A stretch of 64,000 nucleotides of DNA from Glycomyces amatae (GCF_020991375.1 NZ_JAJLQZ010000008.1:1-64000); one strand, 5' to 3'. Positions 25,031 through 36,366 are shown, counted from the first letter of the stretch. The notes: generated by a model not told the origin, from the letters alone. Translations and numbers: made by a program.

Positions 25031-27361
25031 TCAGCCCACGGCCTCCTTGACCGGGTCGGGCGCCCGCGGCCCCGGGGTCCGCGCGGTCCGCCGCTCGGCC
25101 TCCCCCGCCTCCAGCACGTCGAGCCGCTCGGCGGCGAGGATCGCCCGGGTGAGCCCGGCCCGCACGTACGGCGCGTCGGTCCCGGAGTTCTTGAAGTACC
25201 AGATGCCGATGTTGATCAGTCCGATCGCGATGGCGTACATGAGCTCGTCCTGGAGCCGGTCGTTGTAGAGGAAGATCCCGATGACGATCACCGGCGCGGA
25301 GTAGAGCCAGGCCGTGGGCGCCCACGACGCCAGGCGCTCCAGCGTCATGATCTCCCCTCTGGGGACGGTCGAGAGCCCGGCCCTGCGGGCCCGCGCGTTC
25401 GCGTCGCGCGCGAACCACAGGCACGCCGAGACCATCGTCGCCACCGTGACGATCCCCAGCGGGCAGAAGATGACCCACCAGCGCCGCTGCACCAGCGTCG
25501 GCAGCAGGATGTACACGAACGGGAAGATCGCCGCGGCCCGCATCATGAACGAGGCCGCGGCCGTGCGCACGCCCTTCCACCCGCGCCGGCGCAGCGCCGA
25601 ATGCGGCGTCATGTCGGCGAAGATGTTCATGTAGCACCGCAGGCCGGGCAGGGCGTAGGTGAACGCGACGATCCGCACCGGCAGGTTGCCCCAGGCGTCC
25701 GAGATCGGGTAGTCGGCGGCGCGGAAGTCGTCGAAGAACGGCACGCGCTGGTCCCCCGAGCGATTGAGCAGGCCGTTGGCGTACTCCACCCACTTCGCCT
25801 GCCAGAAGAAGTCGAAGTCCCGCGCCGTCCAGGTGAGCACCAGCGCCACCGTCGCCCACGCCAGCGCCGCGCAGACGATCGCCCAGCGTTTGAGCCGCTT
25901 CGCCTGCCGCAGGTGGTGGACCTGCATCGGATGCCTCGCCTTGTCGATCCTCTTCGCCTGCCTGCGGCGGACCTTCCAGATGGCGCGCTGCCGCTGGACC
26001 GCGTCGGCACCGGGAACGATGCTCTTCAGGCGGCGCCACGGCGTCTTGGGCTTCTCGGCCTCCGCCGCCTCGAGCACCTCGACCTCGCGCAGGAAGAGGT
26101 CGCGGATCTCCTTGAAGCGGGCGGGGCCGGGTCCGATGCCGGAGACGATCAGGCGCCGGTCGGGGTCGGCGTCGAGCAGGTCCTCGAGGAGCCTCGCGAG
26201 GCCCACCGAGGCGACGTAGAACTGGTCGGGCACCGTGCCGTCCGTCGTGCGGGGTATGCCGCCGATCGCGATGAGCACCATGCCGACCGAGTAGAGGTCG
26301 GCCTGCGGGCCGCCCGTGCCGTTGGCCTTGACCTCGGGCGCGACGTACCCGGCCTCGACGGGTTCGGCCCCCGGGAGCGTGCGGGTGTGGAGGAAGTTCA
26401 CGCCGAGGTCGATGATCTTGAACTTGACGGTGGTGGCGTTCTCGGCCTGGACGATGATGTTCGACGGGGTGAGGTCGTTGTGGTGGCCGACCTTCTGCGC
26501 CAGTACGGCCATCGCCTCCAGCAGGGCCGCGCCGAGGACGCGCAGCTGCCCGGCGTCGACGGCCCGCAGGATCTCGGACCGCGGAGCCTTGCGGCCCTTG
26601 GCGATCTCACGGAGGTGGTCGGTGAGGGTCGGCCCCTCGACGAAGTCCATGAGCACCCAGCTCTCATGGCTGGCCCACACCGTGACCAGGGGCGACTCCT
26701 TGGAGTGGACGCCGCCGAAGTCACGCTGGTAGTCCTCGGTGGCCTTGACGATCGCCGGGATGCGCAGGTACGGGTAGATGAGGCATTTCAGGGCGTGGCG
26801 CTCGGCGCGGCCGACCGCGGGGGCCACCGAGGACGCGGAGATGATGATCGAGGTCGTGCCGTGGCGGTGGAACGCCATGGTGTCGAAGTCGATCGTGGTC
26901 CAGACCGCCGCCGCCCCGCCGGTCTTCCCGGAGGGCGCGTAGAGCCGCCTGAGGGCCTCCTGCACGTGGGGGTCGGCGACGAGCCTGCGGCACAGCTCGT
27001 CCGGCGACCGCCCGGCGATCCCGACGCTCTCGTACGCCTCGCCGTGGTAGCGCATCCGGTCCGAGCGGTGCATCGAGATCAGCGTGAGCAGGAAGAACCC
27101 GAGGTAGCCGGTGGTCGTGGAGCTCACCCGGTCGTCGGCTTCGGGATCGGACCACCAGGCCCACAGCTCGTCGATCTCGGTGGGCCGGGCGGTTGCGAAC
27201 CGGTCGGCGTAGGCGCGCTCGTCGAGCGGCACGTCGAGCAGCGCGGCATGCCAGTCGTCGGTCTTCCAGCGGTCGACTCCCGTTGCGGCGGCCCGGTCGT
27301 CCCGGCGGCCGGTGAGGTGCGCGCAGGCGGCGGCGAGGAGGTCAACCGATGCGTTCGCCAT
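25031..27361 (-). CDS. Kinase-like multi-pass membrane protein
   Basis: 776 residues. A protein-kinase-like region (about 150-440) has HHNDLTPSNIIV in place of the HRD loop and IIDLGVNF in place of DFG, then GYVAPEVK and a typical DLYSVGMVL helix. A clear glycine-rich loop is not seen, so catalysis is uncertain. About five membrane helices follow between about 500 and 730 (for example WAIVCAALAWATVALVLTW and SAPVIVIGIFLY). Its ATG lies inside the 3' end of the patatin gene (20-base overlap), indicating translational coupling and a shared role at the membrane. Confidence 0.75.
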   Translation of the reverse strand: MANASVDLLAAACAHLTGRRDDRAAATGVDRWKTDDWHAALLDVPLDERAYADRFATARPTEIDELWAWWSDPEADDRVSSTTTGYLGFFLLTLISMHRSDRMRYHGEAYESVGIAGRSPDELCRRLVADPHVQEALRRLYAPSGKTGGAAAVWTTIDFDTMAFHRHGTTSIIISASSVAPAVGRAERHALKCLIYPYLRIPAIVKATEDYQRDFGGVHSKESPLVTVWASHESWVLMDFVEGPTLTDHLREIAKGRKAPRSEILRAVDAGQLRVLGAALLEAMAVLAQKVGHHNDLTPSNIIVQAENATTVKFKIIDLGVNFLHTRTLPGAEPVEAGYVAPEVKANGTGGPQADLYSVGMVLIAIGGIPRTTDGTVPDQFYVASVGLARLLEDLLDADPDRRLIVSGIGPGPARFKEIRDLFLREVEVLEAAEAEKPKTPWRRLKSIVPGADAVQRQRAIWKVRRRQAKRIDKARHPMQVHHLRQAKRLKRWAIVCAALAWATVALVLTWTARDFDFFWQAKWVEYANGLLNRSGDQRVPFFDDFRAADYPISDAWGNLPVRIVAFTYALPGLRCYMNIFADMTPHSALRRRGWKGVRTAAASFMMRAAAIFPFVYILLPTLVQRRWWVIFCPLGIVTVATMVSACLWFARDANARARRAGLSTVPRGEIMTLERLASWAPTAWLYSAPVIVIGIFLYNDRLQDELMYAIAIGLINIGIWYFKNSGTDAPYVRAGLTRAILAAERLDVLEAGEAERRTARTPGPRAPDPVKEAVG

Positions 27362-28406
27362 CGGCGGTCCTCACGGTGACGAGGCGGGGCACGGAGCGGA
27401 AGGAGCCGTCGCGGAGCTCGGCGAGCGGTATCCCCTGGATCGCGGCGCTCATGACGGCGTGCGCATGCCGGGCGGCGGTGATGAGCGTGTCGCGCGATTG
27501 CGTCTGGTTCCCGACCTCCCGCATCCACGGCAGCGGCGCGAGGTCGAGGACCTGCGGGCCGTCGCCGGGCTCGGTCATCCACTGCTGCAGCCGCCTTCGC
27601 TGCGTGCGGTACTGGAACTGGGACGCGGCGTAGGCCTTGCCGAGGCCCTTGCGGAGCCGTTCCAGATAGGCGACGGAGTAACGGCGGCCGGGTGAGAGGC
27701 GGGTGGGCGGGGCCTTGATCGGCTTGGTGCTGAGGGAGAGCACGTGGGTGCAGCCGTCGTCCAGCGCGAGGAGGTGGGGGTGCGCGGTGAGCACGCCGCC
27801 GTCGATGGCGCGCCGGTCCCTGAAGACGCCGGTCCCGGGAACGGCGACGGGCATCCAGCAGCTCGCCTTCAGGGCGGACTTCAGGTCCTCCCTGGACTCG
27901 AATTCGCTCGGGCTGATCGCGGTGAGCTCGTCCACCAGGCTGATCGCGACGTGGAACTCGGTCGGGTTCTTCAGGACCTGCTCGTAGTCGAGCGGCTTGA
28001 CCTTCTCCAGGACTTCGTCGAAGGCGTAGTCGAGGTTGAGCATCGGGCGGTTGGTGAACATCTGCCGCATGTCCACGAACCTGCGCGTGCAGAGGTCGTC
28101 GAAGTAGATCGTCAGCGGGTACCAGCAGTCGCCGCCCGCCAGGAAGTAGGCGGCGTTGATCGAACCGGACGAGGTGCTGTAGACGGCGTCGAACACCGGG
28201 CGCAGCCCCAGGTCGTCGAGGGCGACGAGCATCGCGGCGGAGGTGACCCCGCGCATCCCGCCGCCTTCGACGGCCAGGCCGAGCCTGAAGCCGTCGGCGC
28301 GCGCGCCGGGCGCCGAGCCGGCCGCCCGGCGGGCCCGGATCACTTCGAGGACGGGGTGATCGTCGTTCCAGTACCGGTCGGCATCGGACGCATGCGGATA
28401 GGACAA
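27342..28406 (-). CDS. Patatin-like phospholipase
   Basis: About 354 residues. The oxyanion loop is EGGGMRG, the nucleophile elbow STSSGSINA (Ser in place of the usual first Gly of GxSxG) and the catalytic aspartate is in DGGV, so a Ser-Asp acyl hydrolase acting on membrane lipids is likely. I choose a TTG at 28406 after GCGAGG because no ATG or GTG precedes the domain in frame; sequence further upstream is open but reads through the divergent promoter and amidase. It overlaps the kinase-like gene downstream. Confidence 0.8.
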   Translation of the reverse strand: MSYPHASDADRYWNDDHPVLEVIRARRAAGSAPGARADGFRLGLAVEGGGMRGVTSAAMLVALDDLGLRPVFDAVYSTSSGSINAAYFLAGGDCWYPLTIYFDDLCTRRFVDMRQMFTNRPMLNLDYAFDEVLEKVKPLDYEQVLKNPTEFHVAISLVDELTAISPSEFESREDLKSALKASCWMPVAVPGTGVFRDRRAIDGGVLTAHPHLLALDDGCTHVLSLSTKPIKAPPTRLSPGRRYSVAYLERLRKGLGKAYAASQFQYRTQRRRLQQWMTEPGDGPQVLDLAPLPWMREVGNQTQSRDTLITAARHAHAVMSAAIQGIPLAELRDGSFRSVPRLVTVRTADGERIG

Positions 28407-28556
28407 TTCGGCCTCGCTCAGGGGGGTGTGGTGGAGCGGCGGAATCGGATTGTCCTCAGAATAGCGTTGAGGGCCGCAATGCGCGGTCCCGCCGCGCGGC
28501 ACCGCCTGTCCGGTCCGGTCGGCCCCGCGGTTCTCCGGAGGAGGAGACTCGAGGCC

Positions 28557-29711
28557 ATGTCTGACCCGTTCATCCGGACCTTCGAGGACGCCGGCCGCGA
28601 AGGGCCCCTCGCGGGGCTGCGCCTGGCCGTCAAGGACCTGTTCGACCTGGCCGGGACGCCCACCGGCGCCGGGAATCCGCGGTGGCTCGAGACGCACGGC
28701 GTCCCGGACGAGGACGCCGCGGCGGTGGCGCTGCTGCGCGGCGCCGGGGCGCGGGCGGTCGGCAAGACGATCACCGACGAGCTCGCGTGGAGCCTCAACG
28801 GCACCAACGCGCACTACGGGACGCCCGACAACCCGGCCGCGCCCGGGCGCGTGCCCGGCGGGTCCTCGTCGGGGTCGGCGTCGGCGGTCGCGCTCGGGCT
28901 GGCCGACATCGGGCTCGGCACCGACACCGGCGGCTCGATCCGCGTCCCGGCCTCCTACTGCGGGCTGTACGGGCTGCGCCCGACCCACGGGCGGGTGAGC
29001 CTGGAGGGGGCGGTGCCGCTCGCGCCGACGTTCGACACGGCCGGGGTCCTCGCGCGGGACGCGGGCACGCTCGCGGCGGCCATGGGCGTGCTCCTGGGCG
29101 AACCGGAGGAGGGCGCGCCGATCACGCGGCTGCTGGTGCCCGAGGACGTGTGGGACGAGATCGCAGGCCCGGTGCGGGCCGCGGTCATGCCCGCGGTCGA
29201 AGCGCTCGGGATCGACGTCGACCCGTCGCCGCTGTTCGCGGGCGGGCTCGAAGGCGCGGCCGAGGCGGCGGCCTCGCCGCTGGAGACCGCCAGGGTCGCG
29301 TACGCGACCCTCCAGGCGTGGGAGGCCTGGCAGGCGCACGGCGCGTGGATCGAGGCGGAGGGCCCCGAGTTCGGGCCGGGCGTCAAGGCCCGGTTCGCGA
29401 ACGCGTCGCTGATCGGCAGCGACGCGGTCACCGCGGCCGGGAGGGTCCGCAGCGGCGTCGTCGCACTGGTCAGGGACCGGATCCCCGCGGGCACGACCCT
29501 CGCGCTGCCCGCCGCGCCCGGGCCCGCCCCCCGCATCGGGCGCGAGCCCGACCGGGAGGCGATCGTGCGCTTGACGTGCATTGCGGGACTGTCCGGGGCT
29601 CCGGCCCTCGCCGTCCCCGCCGGCGCGGTGGACGGCGCGCCGGTGGGTCTGCAGCTCGTCGCCACTCCGGGAGGCGACGAGGTCCTGCTGGAACTGGCCG
29701 ACCGCCGCTGA
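28557..29711 (+). CDS. Amidase signature family hydrolase
   Basis: 384 residues, shorter than many amidases (about 450-500). The Ser-cisSer-Lys triad is visible: Lys in AVKDLFD, Ser in PGGSSSGSA and the nucleophile Ser in GTDTGGSIRVPAS. GGAGGAGGAG lies about eight bases before the ATG. It hydrolyses an amide of unknown substrate; the AtzF/GatA-like fold does not reveal which. Divergent from the patatin gene. Confidence 0.88.
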   Translation: MSDPFIRTFEDAGREGPLAGLRLAVKDLFDLAGTPTGAGNPRWLETHGVPDEDAAAVALLRGAGARAVGKTITDELAWSLNGTNAHYGTPDNPAAPGRVPGGSSSGSASAVALGLADIGLGTDTGGSIRVPASYCGLYGLRPTHGRVSLEGAVPLAPTFDTAGVLARDAGTLAAAMGVLLGEPEEGAPITRLLVPEDVWDEIAGPVRAAVMPAVEALGIDVDPSPLFAGGLEGAAEAAASPLETARVAYATLQAWEAWQAHGAWIEAEGPEFGPGVKARFANASLIGSDAVTAAGRVRSGVVALVRDRIPAGTTLALPAAPGPAPRIGREPDREAIVRLTCIAGLSGAPALAVPAGAVDGAPVGLQLVATPGGDEVLLELADRR

Positions 29712-29894
29712 ACCGCCGGGGGCGGCGTGAGCGGTCGCCTTGCGCGCCTTCGTCTCCGTGCTTCCCACATGCACGGATCATCTGGCGCGCGAGGATCGGT
29801 GAGGACCGGCCGTGCGGAGCCCTGCCGAACTCCCGCGGCCCGAAGCGCTCTTCCTGCCGGCCGGAGCGCTGAAGTCCTCAATGGATGGGACGGG

Positions 29895-30515
29895 TCAGCA
29901 GACCAGTCCCGAGCGGAAGGCCTCGGCCACCGCGTGGGCGCGGTCGCGCGCGCCGAGCTTGCGGAACATGCGCCGCGCATGGGTCTTGACGGTGTCCTCG
30001 GAGACGAACAGGTCGCGTCCGATCTCGGCGTTCGACTTGCCCTCGCTCATGCCGCGCAGGACCTGGAGCTCGCGTTCGGTGAGCTTCATGCCCTGGAGGG
30101 TCGAGCGCTGGCGGGGGACGGTCTCCGTGACGCGCTGGAGGGTCGGCGAGGCGAACATGATCGCCTGCGCCAGGGCGACCAGCAGGTCGTCGGAGTTGTT
30201 GGACGGCGTGCGGATGACGCCCCGGGCGCCCGCGGCGACCACCATGGCGGCCGTGCGGGGGTCGGCGGCGCCGGACAGGAGGACGCCGGTCCGGGGCGAG
30301 CGGGTGCGGACGGTCTTGACGAACTTGACCGGGTCGGGGGCGGCGAGCGCCACGTCGACCAGCACCACGTCCACTTGGCGGCGGCCGAGTTCGAGGAAGA
30401 GCTCGGGCGACCCCTCGACCGACTTGACCGCCTGCGCGAGTCCCATCCGGGTGGCGCAGGCCGAGATCTTCTGTCCGGCTTGAGGGGTCTTGACACAGAC
30501 CAGTACGGTTCTCAC
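29895..30515 (-). CDS. bldM: BldM-like orphan response regulator
   Basis: 206 residues. A receiver-like domain (1-120) is followed by a LuxR-type helix-turn-helix (about 145-206, LTERELQVLRGMSEGKSNAEIG and SEDTVKTHARRMFRKLGA). The C-terminal region is very close to the BldM/WhiI developmental regulators, and the position near guaB, DUF5319 and groESL agrees with bldM in Streptomyces. The receiver has VCVKT where acidic pocket residues are expected, while an aspartate is kept in VVLVDVALA, so it probably works without phosphorylation. It would control sporulation genes in a filamentous host. Confidence 0.75.
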   Translation of the reverse strand: MRTVLVCVKTPQAGQKISACATRMGLAQAVKSVEGSPELFLELGRRQVDVVLVDVALAAPDPVKFVKTVRTRSPRTGVLLSGAADPRTAAMVVAAGARGVIRTPSNNSDDLLVALAQAIMFASPTLQRVTETVPRQRSTLQGMKLTERELQVLRGMSEGKSNAEIGRDLFVSEDTVKTHARRMFRKLGARDRAHAVAEAFRSGLVC

Positions 30516-30700
30516 TTTATTCTACCTTTCGCTGCGGTAGGCCGTGCATGTCTGTATCCAGCACGCAGGCGGTCCGCCGCCATGACGCGGATTCGCGCGA
30601 TTTTTTCGAGTGACTTTTCGAGGTACCGGGGATGAGGCGCGGACGCACGGCGCTCGGTTCGCTGACGCGGAGGCCTCGTCCCTGATGGAAAACTGGGGGC

Positions 30701-32437
30701 ATGACACAGCGAAGAGTCGGACGACAGCACCGGGCCGGGTCCCGCGATTTTGATGATCAACGTTCGCATCCACCTCGCCATGACCTGTCTAACGAACTAA
30801 CGGCCCTGGAAGGTACGAGTTACGGCCGATATAAATCCCTGCGCGGCAAATGGTGGACGGATGCGGCGGTTCTGGACATCGTGAAGGTCCAGTCGGATCC
30901 GTACGCACCGCCCAGTCGTATCGAACTGCGTTTCGATGCCGAGGCGGCGGACCTGCTGTCCGACTGGCACGCCACGCCCGAGCGGCGCCGGGCGCTCGCG
31001 GTGCTCCTCGCCAAGCGGCTGCGAAGCGCTTGCCGGACAAGGGACCTGCGGATCGACTCGGGCGGGCAGGAGATCCTGGCGCGGTCCTCGTGCGAGGTCG
31101 GCGAGGACGGCTCGGTGGTGTTCCGCCTCGGCGCGCAGCTGCCGGGGCACGGGCGGCGCATCGCCGGGCGGGAGGCGGCGCGGCTGCTGTGCGGGCTGCT
31201 GCCGGACGCCGCCGACGACGCGCTCGCGGTGGGCGAGGAGGAGGCCGGGCGGTGGGTGCGGCACGCCGACGACGTCGCCGCGCTGCGCGAGCAGGTCGCC
31301 GCGCGGGGCTTGGTCGCGTTCGTCGCGGACGGGTCGATGCTCGCGCGGCGCTCGGGGGTGGACGACCGGCCGCTGGAGGCGGGCGTGCCGTTCGCGAGCC
31401 CCGGGTCGATGGCGGTCGAGTTCACGCTGCCGCACGCCGGGACGGTGCGGGGCATGGGGATCGGACCGGGCGTGACGCTCGTCGTCGGCGGCGGGTTCCA
31501 CGGCAAGTCGACCCTGCTGCGGGCCTTGGAGGCCGGGGTGTGGGACCACGTGCCGGGGGACGGCCGGGACTTCGTGGTGGCCGACCGGGGCGCGGTGAAG
31601 GTCCGCGCCGAGGACGGCCGGGCCGTCACGGGCGTCGACGTGCACGCGTTCGTCGACCGGCTGCCGTCCGGGGACGACACGCGGCGCTTCACGACCGAGA
31701 ACGCCTCGGGCTCGACGTCGCAGGCCGCGTCCGTGGTGGAGGCGCTCGAGGCGGGCTCGCGGGTGCTGCTCATCGACGAGGACACGGCCGCGACGAACCT
31801 GATGATCCGCGACGCGCGGATGCAGGAGCTGGTCGCCAAGGACCGCGAGCCGCTGACGCCGCTGGTGGACCTGGTGCGGTCGATGGCCGACGACCACGGG
31901 GTCGCCGTGATCCTGGTGATGGGCGGCTCGGGCGACTACATGGACGTGGCCGACCGGGTGGTCCTCATGGACGCCTACCGGCCCGAGGACGTCACGGAGC
32001 GGGCGAGGGCCCTGGCGGCGAGGCCGACCGGGCGGCGCGTGGAGGCCGAGGGGTTCCGGATGCCGCGCGAGCGGGTGATCGACCCGCGGTCGGTGTCCTC
32101 GGAGGCGCGGGGCAAGCAGCGGATCAAGGCCGAGGGCACGGACGGGCTCCGCTTCGGTGAGTCCGAAGTGGACGTCAGGTCGGTGGAGCAGATCACCGAC
32201 CCGTCGATGACCGCCGGGATCGGCCTGGCGATCGAGGCGGCCGTGCGGGAGGACTGGATCGACGGGAAGGCCACGGTCGCCGAGGCGCTGGACCGCTTGG
32301 AGGAGGCACTCGGCGCGGACGGGGCGGCGGCGCTGCTGCGGATCCGGGACGTCGACTTGGCGGTGCCGCGGCGGCACGAGGTGGCCGCGACGCTGAACCG
32401 GATGCGGGAGCTGCGGGTGCGGCAGAGCGGAGAGTGA
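30701..32437 (+). CDS. ABC-class ATPase of unknown role
   Basis: 578 residues. It matches the stand-alone predicted ABC-class ATPase family (ABC_ATPase): LEGTSYGRYKSLRG near residue 40, P-loop GGGFHGKSTLLRAL, signature-like ASGSTSQAASVVEA, and Walker B VLLIDEDTAATN. There are no membrane helices, so it is not a transporter. The first ~30 residues are basic and poorly conserved, so the start could be slightly downstream. Target unknown. Confidence 0.85.
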   Translation: MTQRRVGRQHRAGSRDFDDQRSHPPRHDLSNELTALEGTSYGRYKSLRGKWWTDAAVLDIVKVQSDPYAPPSRIELRFDAEAADLLSDWHATPERRRALAVLLAKRLRSACRTRDLRIDSGGQEILARSSCEVGEDGSVVFRLGAQLPGHGRRIAGREAARLLCGLLPDAADDALAVGEEEAGRWVRHADDVAALREQVAARGLVAFVADGSMLARRSGVDDRPLEAGVPFASPGSMAVEFTLPHAGTVRGMGIGPGVTLVVGGGFHGKSTLLRALEAGVWDHVPGDGRDFVVADRGAVKVRAEDGRAVTGVDVHAFVDRLPSGDDTRRFTTENASGSTSQAASVVEALEAGSRVLLIDEDTAATNLMIRDARMQELVAKDREPLTPLVDLVRSMADDHGVAVILVMGGSGDYMDVADRVVLMDAYRPEDVTERARALAARPTGRRVEAEGFRMPRERVIDPRSVSSEARGKQRIKAEGTDGLRFGESEVDVRSVEQITDPSMTAGIGLAIEAAVREDWIDGKATVAEALDRLEEALGADGAAALLRIRDVDLAVPRRHEVAATLNRMRELRVRQSGE

Positions 32438-32508
32438 CCGGAGCGCTTGCGGCCGTGAGGGTCCGCTTACTCGGGAGGCACTGGCGATACCGCTGAAAGC
32501 GGGCGTAA

Positions 32509-32552
32509 AAGTGCCTTCGCGGCTCCGATCCCCAAAGGCCGCGAAGGCACTT
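32509..32552 (+). terminator. Terminator of ABC-ATPase gene
   Basis: AAGTGCCTTCGCGG (32509-32522) pairs perfectly with CCGCGAAGGCACTT (32539-32552) across a 16-base loop, about 70 bases after the stop codon. Confidence 0.65.
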
Positions 32553-32848
32553 GAACTCTATCGGTTTCCCGACAGTTACGCGACCAAGTGTCGGGATGTT
32601 GACACTTGGGGTTCCAGCCGAGGCCGCTGCCAGGGCCTCCGCAGGGGACCGTGCGTCGGGACGGGCGCATTCCGGTCCGGAGGGCCGAGCCGAGGCGGTG
32701 TGGCCGAACGAGCACGGTCCGCGGTCGAGGCGGCGGGTCCGGGCCTGCCCGTCCTCATCCGCGGACTGGTGCCCGAGGCGCGGTCCGCGGCGGGTCGGCC
32801 CGGTGCACGGGGCCCGGGCGCGTTCGCCGGAAGGGCTCCGGACGCGAA

Positions 32849-32880
32849 GCAGGGCCGCCGACGAATGTCGGCGGCCCTGC
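32849..32880 (-). terminator. groEL terminator
   Basis: A perfect 14-bp stem (GCAGGGCCGCCGAC / GTCGGCGGCCCTGC) with a 4-base loop, about 75 bases past the groEL stop codon on the minus strand. Confidence 0.75.
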
Positions 32881-32955
32881 GGGGCGCTCGCCCGGAAGAG
32901 CCGGGCGCGGCGCCCTAGCCGTGTTCGCGGACCCCGAGGGGCCCGCGATCAGGGG

Positions 32956-34653
<1,698 letters not shown>

Positions 34654-34953
34654 CTAGTTCTCGACGACCGCGAGGACGTCGCGCGAGGACAGGACGAGGT
34701 ACTCCTCGCCGTTGTACTTGACCTCGGTGCCGCCGTACTTGGAGTAGATGACCACGTCGCCGACCTTGACGTCGATCGGGAGGCGGTTGCCCTTGTCGTC
34801 GAAGGCGCCCGGGCCCACGGCCAGGACGGTGCCCTCCTGGGGCTTCTCCTTGGCGGTGTCGGGGATGACGATGCCGGAGGCGGTGGTGGTCTCGGCCTCG
34901 TTCGCCTGGACCACGATGCGGTCGCCCAGCGGCTTGATGGCAGCCTTGCTCAC
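34654..34953 (-). CDS. groES: Co-chaperonin GroES
   Basis: 99 residues from a GTG with GGAG about nine bases upstream. It shows [23 protein letters not shown], the mobile loop and dome region, and the ending [15 protein letters not shown]. It caps GroEL. First gene of the groES-groEL operon. Confidence 0.97.
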   Translation of the reverse strand: MSKAAIKPLGDRIVVQANEAETTTASGIVIPDTAKEKPQEGTVLAVGPGAFDDKGNRLPIDVKVGDVVIYSKYGGTEVKYNGEEYLVLSSRDVLAVVEN

Positions 34954-35044
34954 TTGGTTTCTCCAAACCTGATGTTCGATACGTTGTCCGCCACGACAGC
35001 GCGGGTCTCGTCGTCGCGGGTGCCGAGGCACCGGCCGGTGGCTG

Positions 35045-35071
35045 TTGGCACTCTCCAGGTGAGAGTGCCAA
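35045..35071. promoter_or_regulatory. CIRCE element 1 (HrcA operator)
   Basis: TTGGCACTC-N9-GAGTGCCAA, a perfect inverted repeat with the 9-base spacer of CIRCE (consensus TTAGCACTC-N9-GAGTGCTAA), about 90 bases upstream of groES. Confidence 0.9.
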
Positions 35072-35085
35072 GCCGATCATAGCGC

Positions 35086-35112
35086 TTGGCAATCTCGGTC
35101 TGCGAGTGCTAA
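35086..35112. promoter_or_regulatory. CIRCE element 2 (HrcA operator)
   Basis: TTGGCAATC-N9-GAGTGCTAA. The right half is consensus and the left half has two changes. It begins 41 bases from the first element, giving tandem HrcA sites at groESL. Confidence 0.8.
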
Positions 35113-35202
35113 GGCAGAAGTTAGTTCGTGCAGGTGGGGGACGTCAACCGGGGGTCTTGAAAGTCATAGGCCGCGGCGGGCGGGGGTCGCCGGTGGTGGA
35201 TC

Positions 35203-36366
35203 ATGGGACGCGTGGAAACCAGCCTGCTCGCCGCGTTGAAGGCCGACCCCGGACTCCGGCGGAGGGCCGCCGAGGCGCTGGAGCGCGACGGGGGCCGGGC
35301 CCCGCTGACGCTGCGGAAGGCGGGGGTCGAGCCGGACCTGGCCGCGGCGGCGCTGACGCTGGCGGAGCTGCGGGGCCGCGCCCGGGCGAAGTTCGGCGAG
35401 CGGGCCGAGCGGCTGTACTTCACGAGGGCGGGCCTGGAGCAGGCCACGCGGTGGCCGGTGGCGGTCCGGCGGGCGGCGCGGTTCGCGGCGGCCGCGGATC
35501 GGGTGACGGACCTGTGCTGCGGGCTGGGCACGGAGGCGCTGGCGTTCGCGGAGGCGGGCCTGGAGGTCGAGGCCGTGGACATGGACGAGGCGACCGCCGC
35601 GTACGCGCGGGCGAACGCGGAGGCGATGGGGCTGCCGGTCGCGGTGCGGGTGGGCGACGCGCTGCAGGCCGATCTGGCGGAGGCGGCGTTCGCGGACCCG
35701 GCCAGGAGGTCGGGCGGGACGAGGAACTTCAACCCGGCGGACTACTCGCCGCCGTTGGACGGGCTGCTGGAGCATCTGGCGAAGGCGCGGTTCGCGGCGG
35801 TGAAGCTGGGGCCGGGGGTCGGCCACGAGTGGATCCCCGGAGGGGCCGAGGCCGAATGGGTCTCGGTGGACCGGGACGTGGTGGAGGCGTGCCTGTGGCT
35901 GGGCGAGGCGGCGCAGGTGCCGCGGCGGGCGAGCGTGTGCAAGGCGGGCGAGTGGCACGAGCTGACCGGTTCAGGGGAAGAGCGGGCCGAGGTCGGCGAG
36001 GTCGCGGCGTACCTGTACGAGCCGGACGGGGCGGTGATCCGGGCGGGGCTGGTGGCCGAGCTGGCGGAGGGGCTGGAGGCGCACACGGCCAGCGAGCGCA
36101 TCGCGTACCTGTACGGCGATGAGCTGCGGGAGACGCCGTTCGCGAGGGCGTGGAAGGTGGAGGAGGTCTGGCCGCTGCACCCGAAGAAGCTGAAGGCGCT
36201 CCTGGCGGAGCGGGAGATCGGGCGGTTGACGATCAAGCAGCGGGGCACGGGCATCGACCCGGCGGCGCTGCGGAGGCAGTTGAAGCCGAAGGGCCCGAAC
36301 GAGGCGACGCTGGTGGCGACCCGGGTGGGAGAGGCCCACGTCGCGATCCTCTGCAGGGAGGCCTGA
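35203..36366 (+). CDS. SAM methyltransferase with THUMP-like C-terminal domain
   Basis: 387 residues. The methyltransferase core has DLCCGLGTEALAFAEAG (SAM site) and VDMDEATAAYARANA, followed by the family motif FADPARR and FNPADYSPP. The C-terminal ~90 residues (IGRLTIKQRGTGIDPAALRRQL...EATLVATRV) form the THUMP-like domain often attached to this methyltransferase. An RNA substrate is likely but unassigned. Divergent from groES. Confidence 0.85.
   Translation: MGRVETSLLAALKADPGLRRRAAEALERDGGRAPLTLRKAGVEPDLAAAALTLAELRGRARAKFGERAERLYFTRAGLEQATRWPVAVRRAARFAAAADRVTDLCCGLGTEALAFAEAGLEVEAVDMDEATAAYARANAEAMGLPVAVRVGDALQADLAEAAFADPARRSGGTRNFNPADYSPPLDGLLEHLAKARFAAVKLGPGVGHEWIPGGAEAEWVSVDRDVVEACLWLGEAAQVPRRASVCKAGEWHELTGSGEERAEVGEVAAYLYEPDGAVIRAGLVAELAEGLEAHTASERIAYLYGDELRETPFARAWKVEEVWPLHPKKLKALLAEREIGRLTIKQRGTGIDPAALRRQLKPKGPNEATLVATRVGEAHVAILCREA

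Larger units (their letters stand above)
32438..32955. other. Intergenic region with three hairpins
   Basis: 518 bases between convergent genes. The hairpins are: a 14-bp stem at 32509-32552 (probable terminator of the ABC-ATPase gene), a 9-bp stem CCAAGTGTC/GACACTTGG at 32584-32609, and a 14-bp stem at 32849-32880 (probable groEL terminator). I see no convincing gene between them. Confidence 0.6.

Noticed and set aside
28407-29774. Upstream in-frame extension of the patatin gene
   Set aside because: It crosses the divergent promoter and is antisense to the amidase; composition is shadow-like.
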